Assembly (NCBI GenBank): GCA_015229045.1
Contig: JADGCJ010000031.1
Location: forward strand, 1-30,349
Length of the DNA: 30,349 bases
Direction: 5' to 3'
Source: Magnetococcales bacterium
Lineage (GTDB): Bacteria > Pseudomonadota > Magnetococcia > Magnetococcales > DC0425bin3
Part shown: piece by piece, positions 9,842-16,505 of the stretch
Numbering within the stretch: the first letter of the stretch is position 1
Layout of the letters: every line of letters begins with the position of its first letter
Position numbers and translations under genes: made by a program
The notes under the pieces: model-generated
What the model was told of the DNA's origin: nothing
The model's database searches: none
The model's input: only the letters and a program-made list of their open reading frames with translations

Positions 9842-11350
9842 TCATCCCCGACGACCTGCCTCGATGCGGTCGATGAACTCCCTGAGGATGCGGGTATACA
9901 AAAGATCCTTGATGGCCTTGTCCTCGACACCATGATCGATGTTGGGGTTGTCGTTGACCTCGATGACATGCACCCCGCGACCGTTCTGCTTGAGATCGAC
10001 GCCATACAGCCCGGTGCCCACCAGAATGGCGGCCCGCCGCGCCGTCTCGACCACATCCGCCGGGGCCTCTTCGACAGCCATGGTGCGAAAACCACCGCCG
10101 GTCACCGTCCCGTCAGGCTGGTGCCGATAAATCTGCCAGTGGTTGCGCGACATGTGATACTGGCTGGCATAGAGCGGTCTGCCGTTCAAAATACCGATAC
10201 GCCAGTCAAAGGCGGTGTACATGTACTCCTGGGCCAGAATCAGACGCGACTCGATGAACAGGCGGGCGGCGTGTTCTTCGAGCTCGGCGCGGTTGTTGGC
10301 CTTGTGAATCCCCCGGGAAAAGGAGCCATCCGGCACCTTCAGGACCATCGGATAGCCAAGCCACTCCTCCATGGCGGCAATCCGCTGCGGATTGAAGCAG
10401 AGACGATCCAAAGAGATCGATTTGGGGGTGGGCAGACCGTGGCTGGCCAGCAGCTCGAAGAGAAAAATCTTGTTGGCGCACCGGATGATGGAGCTGGTGT
10501 CGTCGATGACCGGCAACCCCTCCAGCTCGGCCTTGCGGGCAAACTGAAAGGTGTGATGATTCAGACCCGTGGTCTCGCGAATGAACAGGGCATCGAATTC
10601 GGGGATCCGGTGATAATCCTTGCGGGTGATGAGTTCCACCTCCATGCGCAAGGTGCGGGCAACGCGGGCAAACCGCTCCAACCCCTTGGGATTGGAAGGG
10701 GGAAGATTTTCGTGCGGATCGTACAGGATGGCCAGATTGTACAGTTCGGGAACCCGATTGGCCTTGCGCCGCGCCGGTGCCCGGGTATACGCCCGCAGCG
10801 TGGTCTCGAAAAAGGCCCGTTGGGCCGTATGCACCTGGTGCAGTCCCAGGGGGCGGATCGAGGTGATGGCCCAGCGCTTGGTCTTGCGACGAATACGCAC
10901 CTTGATGAGCGGAAAACGAAAAATATCAAACAGCTCGTCCCCAAGGGCGCGAAACCGGGGGTCATCTGCGTGACCAAAAAAGACATACAGGGAAAAATCC
11001 TGCGTCGGGGGATCGGCCAGACGTTTCAGGATCCGGGTCAGGGAGGCCTCCAGCTCCGGCAGGGCAAACGCATACAGCTTTCTGCCCGACAGGTCGAGAA
11101 TGTCGGCCATGGTCGGCATGGGGAGCTGCCGACGCGCCTCGGCCAGCAGCGAACAATAGTAGCCGCCACTCAGATAGTGGTAATCACGGCACAGGTTGAT
11201 GATACGGCCAGGCCCCGAGGATTTGGTCTGGACCAGGGGCTGGGCCAGATAGTCATCGGCGGTCAGGATATGAAACCCTTCGGGGTTCCATTTCCAGTCG
11301 GGACTCCGGTCAACGACAATGGTGTATCGGTGTTTGGTGGGAGTGCCCAT
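9842..11350 (-). CDS. RimK-family ATP-grasp ligase with N-terminal RLAN domain
   Basis: The protein has 502 residues. The N-terminal third matches the RLAN (RimK-like ATP-grasp N-terminal) domain pattern, with INLCRDYHYLSGGYYCSLLAEARR and RLADPPTQDFSLYVFFG. The rest is an ATP-grasp ligase related to RimK: PVIDDTSSIIRCANKIFLFELL, MVLKVPDGSFSRGIHK for nucleotide binding, and VIEVNDNPNIDHG with the Glu/Asn metal ligands near the end. Family members form amide bonds between an amino acid and a peptide or protein carboxylate; the actual substrate here is unknown. The GNAT gene lies seven bases upstream, an arrangement seen elsewhere for this family. The pair is thought to make or modify peptides or protein tails. 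An AAGG lies close to the ATG. Confidence 0.85.
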   Translation of the reverse strand: MGTPTKHRYTIVVDRSPDWKWNPEGFHILTADDYLAQPLVQTKSSGPGRIINLCRDYHYLSGGYYCSLLAEARRQLPMPTMADILDLSGRKLYAFALPELEASLTRILKRLADPPTQDFSLYVFFGHADDPRFRALGDELFDIFRFPLIKVRIRRKTKRWAITSIRPLGLHQVHTAQRAFFETTLRAYTRAPARRKANRVPELYNLAILYDPHENLPPSNPKGLERFARVARTLRMEVELITRKDYHRIPEFDALFIRETTGLNHHTFQFARKAELEGLPVIDDTSSIIRCANKIFLFELLASHGLPTPKSISLDRLCFNPQRIAAMEEWLGYPMVLKVPDGSFSRGIHKANNRAELEEHAARLFIESRLILAQEYMYTAFDWRIGILNGRPLYASQYHMSRNHWQIYRHQPDGTVTGGGFRTMAVEEAPADVVETARRAAILVGTGLYGVDLKQNGRGVHVIEVNDNPNIDHGVEDKAIKDLLYTRILREFIDRIEAGRRG

Positions 11351-11357
11351 GGCCTTG

Positions 11358-11810
11358 TTATTTGGTATCCAACCTTTTTCTCATACGGCAGGCATCCTGA
11401 TGGTCGGCATAGTAGTCGGCACAGGTTGCAAACGGACGGTAACCCAGCCCCTGATAAAAGGCGATGGCCGACGCATTGTCGGTGCGCACCTCCAGGTGGA
11501 TGCTGGTCAGACCTTGGGCAACGGCGGCCCCCTCCAGGGCGCACAACACCATCTGGCCCAGACCCATGCGGCGCCGGGCCGGATGGATCGCCAGGGAGTA
11601 GAGCCGGGCCGAGCAGGAGTTGCTGCGCAACAGCAACAGACCGTAGCCCTGAATCCGTGCTTCGACCCAGGCGACCAGCACGAGAGCATGACCACGCGTC
11701 AACAAATAACGAAACTGGCGCCGGGCCAGACGATCGGACGCAAAACAAGCCCCCTCGATATGCGCCAAAGCCGGAACGTCCGCCAGACAGGCGGGACGCA
11801 CCTGGGCCAT
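11358..11810 (-). CDS. GNAT-family N-acetyltransferase paired with the RLAN ligase
   Basis: The GNAT core reads MAQVRPACLADVPALAHIEGACF at the N-terminus (beta1-alpha1), then RLYSLAIHPARRRMGLGQ, where RRMGLGQ is the pyrophosphate-binding loop for acetyl-CoA, and DNASAIAFYQGLGYRP at the end. I chose the ATG at 11810 because the conserved family start lies there. The frame stays open to ATGs at 11855 and 11903 and a TTG at 11918, none with a good ribosome site, so up to 36 further residues are possible. In several related loci the partner GNAT carries a C-terminal C39-like peptidase domain. That part is absent here: the protein ends right after the GNAT fold. Substrate unknown. Confidence 0.82.
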   Translation of the reverse strand: MAQVRPACLADVPALAHIEGACFASDRLARRQFRYLLTRGHALVLVAWVEARIQGYGLLLLRSNSCSARLYSLAIHPARRRMGLGQMVLCALEGAAVAQGLTSIHLEVRTDNASAIAFYQGLGYRPFATCADYYADHQDACRMRKRLDTK

Positions 11811-12131
11811 GGTCTGACACATCGCTGGAGGGTTGGCAAAAACATCACTGCCCATGCGAAAAACGGACTCCCACTCCCTGGGAACACACGGCAACACCGC
11901 CATGCAGTTGGACGACAAAAGGATAGGCCTTCCTGGTCGAGCAGTCTACAGCGGGTCACACCTGCGCACAGGAAGAGACGCCGACGCCTCCCCACCGACG
12001 CGGACCGACATTTATTATGCCTGGATGCGCCGGTCGGCAAGGAAGAATGATTTTTTTCCGGACAGGAAACTTGACCACGACTCCCCGACTCGAACGTTGG
12101 TCCGCCGCTCGACCTGTCGCGGACAGGCGTT
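11811..12131. other. Intergenic region between GNAT and CorA-like genes
   Basis: About 320 bases (213 if the GNAT gene starts at its furthest upstream codon) hold no convincing gene on either strand. I see a short hairpin after the CorA-like stop codon and an AT-rich patch near 12045-12060 on an otherwise GC-rich background. A promoter for the GNAT-ligase-glycosyltransferase genes would be expected here, but no clear -35/-10 pair stands out. Confidence 0.5.
12113..12127 (-). terminator. Small hairpin downstream of the CorA-like gene
   Basis: CCTGTC (12113-12118) and GACAGG (12122-12127) form a perfect six-base stem with a three-base loop, starting five bases after the stop codon of the CorA-like gene. 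There is no U-tract, so the terminator role is only suggested by position. Confidence 0.25.
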
Positions 12132-13781
12132 TCAAGGTGTGCGGCGTACGGATTCGGCCAGCTGGGCAAGACGCGTGCGCAAAGGTATCTGGTTGTCGGA
12201 GAGTATGTCCATGAGTTCCGAGAGCCATTTTGATTTGATGATGGAAAACAGCACAAACAGAACGGTACCCAGGGTGGTCAGCAGGAAATAACTCCAGCGC
12301 ACCAGCATGGGAGAGTCGGCCTCGCTGATGATGTTCATGCCAAGAAAGCCGGTGGCAACCGTGCCGACCAGACTGATGGTCGTCACCACGGTCAAACGCA
12401 CCACGGTGGTCGATTGCCGACGCTGGGCATCGCTGTCGAGGTACTGGCTCATGTCGCGCAGCTCCTCCTTGACCTCGTTGTAGAGAGCATCGTTGCTCAG
12501 CCATCCGGAACAGAGGCGGTAGAGAGCCTGCATATGGGGACGTTCGGAAATTTCGTGAAACCAGTAGCGATGCGTAAAGCGCAAAAAGGCCTCGAAACCG
12601 GCATAGATGCGCTGGCGAAACCTGTTGACGGAACTGGCCTGTCTGATGTCCATGTCATGGACGGCATCGACCAGACGGTCAGCAAAAATCATCAGGGATG
12701 CCCGATGCAGGTGACAGATCAGGAAGAGTATAAAATACTGGTGTCGGAAATGGGCCTGGATGCCACGATCATCGTTGACAAAGTAGCTGGACCGCGCATC
12801 GCCGACCACGATGAATGCCAGGCCGCTGCACAGGAAACGGGTATTGGATCCGGTGTCGGTGTTGGTCCAGAAGCGATCGTAACAGTAGCGGGCGTTGAAT
12901 TCGATCACATCCAGGTCGTGAACAGGGATCGGCTCCTCCGGATGCAACGTGGCGATGAGTCCCAGGCGAATCCACTCCTCCTGCGAGATGCTGCGCGGGT
13001 CATCCAGAGCCAGATAGGCCATCAGCGGCATGCGGTGATGCTCGATCTGCCGATAACGGATCGTCCCCTCCTCCTCGGAAGGGTCAAGGGCCAGAGGGCG
13101 CAACAAAAAAGACCAGTGCGACGATGTGCAGGGGGCGCGATGCCGACAGGTGAACGACAAAAATTTGTCCCGATTGTCAAAATCGGATGAGGCCAGGACA
13201 TGCCCCCCCTCCCCCAGCCACTCGACGTTCGCGGCGTTGTGGACCCCCTGTCCGGTCTCATCCCAGCTGGTCGGGTAGGCGCGCCCGAAACGGTACAGCA
13301 GGTCACGCACGGTCGCCAGAGGCAGATCCCTGGCATAAACCTCGACCTTGAGAAACACCACGTCGACATCGTCGAAAAAGTACAGGCCCACAAAAGGGAC
13401 CGAAAGCACGAAAGGCTCATCGCCCACATGGAGGGTCAGACGCAAAGCCACCACGTCGCGCCGCCGATACATCTTCAGAGCGGAGTCGCCAGGGGGGTTG
13501 TCGATGTCGGTGATGGTCAGGCTCCGGCTCTCGCCATAAAGAAACCGCTGCACATAAGGGGGAAAAGTGACCAGCTCCTTGTAGTACCTCTCCTGGAAAC
13601 CTTCCCGGTGGCTGCGCCTGTCGCCGGTAAACTTGTTTTCGATGCGCTGCCAAACAGCCCCGTTTTGCTGCTGCTCCAGCACCTGCCAATGGCGACGCCC
13701 ATCACCAGCCGCCAAAGGCATCAATTGCAAGGGCCAAAGAAGAACCTGCCGAAAATGGCTGACCTTGCGATCTGCTTTCAC
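12132..13781 (-). CDS. CorA-like protein with large cytoplasmic domain and two C-terminal membrane segments
   Basis: The protein has 549 residues. The last 90 residues have the CorA layout: a first membrane helix about 461-480, ending in GFLGMN (Gly-Met-Asn at 481-483, the signature of the CorA magnesium/divalent-cation channel family), a short acidic loop (SEADSP), a second helix about 494-516, and a basic tail. The long N-terminal part, about 380 residues of mixed alpha/beta character followed by helices, is larger than classic CorA (about 316 residues in all) and I do not recognise its subfamily. Translation starts at GTG with AGGA ten bases upstream. The ion, or a role other than transport, cannot be deduced. 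It stands 214-322 bases apart from the next gene and probably has its own promoter. Confidence 0.72.
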   Translation of the reverse strand: MKADRKVSHFRQVLLWPLQLMPLAAGDGRRHWQVLEQQQNGAVWQRIENKFTGDRRSHREGFQERYYKELVTFPPYVQRFLYGESRSLTITDIDNPPGDSALKMYRRRDVVALRLTLHVGDEPFVLSVPFVGLYFFDDVDVVFLKVEVYARDLPLATVRDLLYRFGRAYPTSWDETGQGVHNAANVEWLGEGGHVLASSDFDNRDKFLSFTCRHRAPCTSSHWSFLLRPLALDPSEEEGTIRYRQIEHHRMPLMAYLALDDPRSISQEEWIRLGLIATLHPEEPIPVHDLDVIEFNARYCYDRFWTNTDTGSNTRFLCSGLAFIVVGDARSSYFVNDDRGIQAHFRHQYFILFLICHLHRASLMIFADRLVDAVHDMDIRQASSVNRFRQRIYAGFEAFLRFTHRYWFHEISERPHMQALYRLCSGWLSNDALYNEVKEELRDMSQYLDSDAQRRQSTTVVRLTVVTTISLVGTVATGFLGMNIISEADSPMLVRWSYFLLTTLGTVLFVLFSIIKSKWLSELMDILSDNQIPLRTRLAQLAESVRRTP

Positions 13782-13885
13782 GTTTCAGATGTCCTTAGGA
13801 GTGTCGATCCAGGCTGTCCGCCCCAGAAAAGAGGTTCATTCTCTTGATGCCGCATGACTTTGTCCAGAGGAATTGGCCAAAACCT

Positions 13886-14132
13886 CAGGGCAATCGCATT
13901 TGCAATTGGCATGCTTGAAAAATCGGACCTTGAACCGCGTTTATTTTGAAATACGTCGTTTTTTTGTGATCGGGAAAAAGGGGTGACATGAAAGACTTTA
14001 TTGGGGCTCCGCCCCAAACCCCGCAAGGGCTCCGCCCTTGACCCGCCAGGGAGCCAGCCCCCTGGACCCCGTTTTGACAGATCCCCGAATCACTGTTCAT
14101 GGTCCTCGAAAATCTCAAATGCGATTGCCCTG
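13886..14132 (+). mobile_element. MITE-like element with 17-bp terminal inverted repeats and internal hairpins
   Basis: The element is 247 bases. CAGGGCAATCGCATTTG at 13886-13902 is repeated perfectly in inverse at 14116-14132, and 20 of the terminal 22 bases pair. Inside are three GC hairpins: 14001-14017, 14024-14040 and 14046-14065. No open frame of transposase type is present, so it would depend on a transposase elsewhere. The CAGGG ends are reminiscent of some insertion-sequence families such as ISAs1, but this is only a resemblance. No clear target-site duplication is seen in the flanks. The same left end reappears at 30295, and diverged internal parts appear at 1-55 and 18463-18660. 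It sits in the divergent intergenic region between the CorA-like and PstS-like genes. Confidence 0.72.
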
Positions 14133-14164
14133 CATGTTGCCCCGATCGTTGAGGTCATGTTATC

Positions 14165-14196
14165 CTGACATATAACAGTGAGCAGTCCATCATAAG
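14165..14196 (+). promoter_or_regulatory. Candidate Pho box and -10 element for the PstS-like gene
   Basis: CTGACATATAACAGTGAG at 14165-14182 agrees at 14 of 18 positions with the enterobacterial PhoB box consensus (two CTGTCA-type half sites 11 bases apart). A -10-like CATAAG follows at 14191-14196, at the spacing expected when PhoB replaces -35 recognition. An overlapping sigma-70 reading is also possible: TTGAGG at 14149-14154, 16-base spacer, TATAAC at 14171-14176. The site lies just outside the MITE-like element and about 58-72 bases before the gene. Confidence 0.45.
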
Positions 14197-14253
14197 CTCG
14201 AAACAGCCCCTTGTCACCTTTGCATCACCCCTGGCAGGTTGCGGAGGATGGAT

Positions 14254-15144
14254 GTGAAACACCTCTGGTGGATCATCTTGGCCGGATTGATTCTGGGGTT
14301 GAGTGGACCTGCCGGTGCGGCCCGGGTCGGTGAGGATGAAACCCCGGCCAGGATTCGCGTCAGAGGATCCGAAACCATGATCGAGGCGCTTTATGGCTGG
14401 GCCGATGGTTTCCGGTCGGAGTACCCCGCCATCAATCTGTTCGTCGAGGGGGGGGGAGCTGGCAATGGCATCGCGGGTCTGATCAACGGCCATGTCGATG
14501 TGGCTGCGGCCACGCGCCCCATCAAGGATTGGGAAAAACGACTCGCCATCAAGCGCGGTTTCGCCGAGCCGGTCGAGCGGGTCGTGGGCTGGGATGCGGT
14601 CACCCTCGTGGTGCATCGCGACAATCCCCTGAAGGGGGTGCGCGTCGAACAGCTGGGGGATCTGTTCGGTCTGCATCCTCAGGTGCGCCGTTGGACCGAT
14701 CTGGGTGTCACCGTGCCGGGTTGCCACGACCAACGCCTGAATCCGGTCAGCCTGAAAAACAAGTCCGGCACCTACGCCTTCATGCGCGACCAACTGATGC
14801 GCGACACGCGGCGCATGGGTCGGGACATGGGCACTTTCACCTCCAGTCGAGACTTGATCCAGCATGTGGCGACCAATCCCTGCGCAATCGGTTTTACCGC
14901 CATGGCTTTCGTCGATGTCAAGGTCAAACCGCTCTGCGTTTCCCAGGGCGTCAGCGCCCCTTGTGTCGTCCCAAATCGTGAGACAATCGGCGCACGCACC
15001 TACCCCCTGACACGGCCTCTCTTCCTCTATACCTTGGGCGCACCCAAAGGCGACAGCGCCACCTTCGTCGAGTGGGTGGTGGGAACGACGGGACAAAAAC
15101 TCCTGCAACTGGCCGGTTTTCAACCCATCCAGGAAAGCAAGTGA
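14254..15144 (+). CDS. PstS-like periplasmic phosphate-binding protein (orphan)
   Basis: This substrate-binding protein of the PBP-like PstS family has about 296 residues. It begins with an export signal (Lys-His, then a hydrophobic run IILAGLILGLSG and PAGAARV as a likely cleavage region). The mature part shows IRVRGSETMIEAL, EGGGAGNGIAGLINGHVDVAAATR, DAVTLVVHRDNPL, KNKSGTYAFMRDQLM and NPCAIGFTAMAFV, which follow the conserved PstS loops that hold the phosphate ion. I chose the GTG at 14254 because GGAGG at 14243-14247 then sits six bases away; ATG at 14248 and TTG at 14239 are in-frame alternatives. No permease or ATPase genes are next to it, so it may feed a Pst transporter elsewhere or act as a phosphate sensor. 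Confidence 0.85.
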   Translation: MKHLWWIILAGLILGLSGPAGAARVGEDETPARIRVRGSETMIEALYGWADGFRSEYPAINLFVEGGGAGNGIAGLINGHVDVAAATRPIKDWEKRLAIKRGFAEPVERVVGWDAVTLVVHRDNPLKGVRVEQLGDLFGLHPQVRRWTDLGVTVPGCHDQRLNPVSLKNKSGTYAFMRDQLMRDTRRMGRDMGTFTSSRDLIQHVATNPCAIGFTAMAFVDVKVKPLCVSQGVSAPCVVPNRETIGARTYPLTRPLFLYTLGAPKGDSATFVEWVVGTTGQKLLQLAGFQPIQESK

Positions 15145-15173
15145 CACGTTGGCGAGGAGCCTCCCCTTACAAA

Positions 15174-15207
15174 GGCTGATCAGGACAAAATATCTGTCCT
15201 CTGAGCC
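15174..15207 (+). terminator. Interrupted hairpin downstream of the PstS-like gene
   Basis: AGGACA at 15182-15187 pairs with TGTCCT at 15195-15200, extended by GGCT (15174-15177) and AGCC (15204-15207). It starts 30 bases after the stop codon. There is no U-run, so termination is only plausible from its position. Confidence 0.35.
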
Positions 15208-15217
15208 GGATGAGGTC

Positions 15218-15247
15218 TTGTCGGTGCTGATTGATAAGTCATATAAT
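15218..15247 (+). promoter_or_regulatory. Candidate sigma-70 promoter in an AT-rich patch before the SGNH-like gene
   Basis: TATAAT at 15242-15247 is a perfect -10 hexamer, with TTGTCG at 15218-15223 as a weak -35 at 18 bases. A second TATAAT at 15284-15289 has no recognisable -35 and is very close to the start codon. The whole stretch 15228-15290 is strikingly AT-rich against the surrounding GC-rich DNA. Confidence 0.45.
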
Positions 15248-15306
15248 CTAAGTTGATGATAATAATAGATATTGTATTTCCGTTATAATTCAGCACAGGG
15301 TTTGTC

Positions 15307-16416
15307 ATGACCAAGTCCCGGCGTGTCATATATGTTTCCATCATTATTATCTTCGATATTCTGTTGTTTTCTTGCTTTGCGGAGATTCTGACCAGTCTTG
15401 TGGCACCGCAAAATCTTTCGGGCACCTGGAGAGTGCGTCATCCAGACGGGCTCATGGTCAACAAGCCATACCACTCTGCACGACATCAGTTTGGAGAGAG
15501 AGTTGTTTACTACAATTTTGGCCCGTTTGGCATAAGGGGCGAGGCTCCGCTCGAGGGGAGTCGAAAAATCCTGGTCGTTGGCGATTCATTCACTTTCGGG
15601 TGGCTTCTTCAACAGGAAAGCACTTATGTCAGTCATTTGCAAACCATGGCCAATACCACCTACGGCAAAAACACCTTTCAATTCTTGAATGCTGCGGGAG
15701 GGGGTTGGGGAACGGACTCCTACCTGCGCTTCGTCGAAACATTTGGCGACAAGATCAAACCGGATGCTCTCCTGGTCTACATGCACGATGGGGACATTAT
15801 CCGCAGCCTCACGAGTGGCCTCTATCAAGTCAACGGAGAACATGGTCTGAATGTGACCCCCCACCCCGTTCGCGCCACAGTGAAGGACAGAATAAAATAT
15901 TTCATCAACTCGATCCACGGGTACAATTGGCTGCTGACACACAGTCATGCCATTCAGTTCATGCGCACCTCTTCATTCATCGATGGCATCCTGCAGGCAT
16001 GGACAAAAAACCCTGGAAACAAGGCAATGAATGAACCGCCCGTCCAGTTTGAACAGAATGCGTCCGAATATTGCGTGAGGTTGGGCAATGCGCTTTTTTT
16101 GCGACTGAAGAATTGGACAAGTCAACGAGGCATACCGCTGCTGGTGCTGGCAAACGGTTTTTTCGATTCGGACAGGGTCGTCGGATACAGTGGTCAATTT
16201 TATCAACAATCACGGACCTTTTTCAAAAAGATCGATGTTGCCTATGCGGATTTGTACCCGGAGGTGGAAGGCAGCAGTCCGATGCCCGGAAGCGCAGCGC
16301 TCAGAATTCCCAACGAAGGGCATCCCACGGAACTTGGGGCAGACCTTGTCGGCCGAGCAAGCTGGAAGTTTGTCGAGGAGCATCTTTTGTCCAAGGTATT
16401 GGCTGGTGTACAGTGA
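15307..16416 (+). CDS. Membrane-anchored SGNH/GDSL-like protein
   Basis: The protein has 369 residues. A hydrophobic N-terminal segment (residues about 8-32, preceded by KSRR) should anchor it with the bulk outside the cytoplasm. RKILVVGDSFTFGWLL carries the SGNH block I with candidate nucleophile Ser94. The C-terminal block reads NEGHPTELG with candidate His339. Glu337 stands where these enzymes usually have Asp, and the usual Asn-Asp of the central block seems to be replaced in YMHDGDI. It could therefore be an altered or inactive member. Relatives act as acyl-esterases or O-acetyltransferase partners on surface polysaccharides. AGGG lies six bases before the ATG. Base composition is visibly lower in GC than its neighbours, which hints at a separate origin. 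Confidence 0.72.
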   Translation: MTKSRRVIYVSIIIIFDILLFSCFAEILTSLVAPQNLSGTWRVRHPDGLMVNKPYHSARHQFGERVVYYNFGPFGIRGEAPLEGSRKILVVGDSFTFGWLLQQESTYVSHLQTMANTTYGKNTFQFLNAAGGGWGTDSYLRFVETFGDKIKPDALLVYMHDGDIIRSLTSGLYQVNGEHGLNVTPHPVRATVKDRIKYFINSIHGYNWLLTHSHAIQFMRTSSFIDGILQAWTKNPGNKAMNEPPVQFEQNASEYCVRLGNALFLRLKNWTSQRGIPLLVLANGFFDSDRVVGYSGQFYQQSRTFFKKIDVAYADLYPEVEGSSPMPGSAALRIPNEGHPTELGADLVGRASWKFVEEHLLSKVLAGVQ

Positions 16417-16505
16417 GGTCGGCTCCGTGACTTGTCATACGGAGCGTATTGTTACAATGATCAAGGCCATATCAACCCTTCAGCCTCGCGCTTGTTTGTT
16501 TCCCG

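Noticed and set aside
13778..14118. Small minus-strand open frames of 77-82 codons across the MITE-like element
   Set aside because: They consist mostly of the repeat and its hairpins, have no motif, and no ribosome site is evident.
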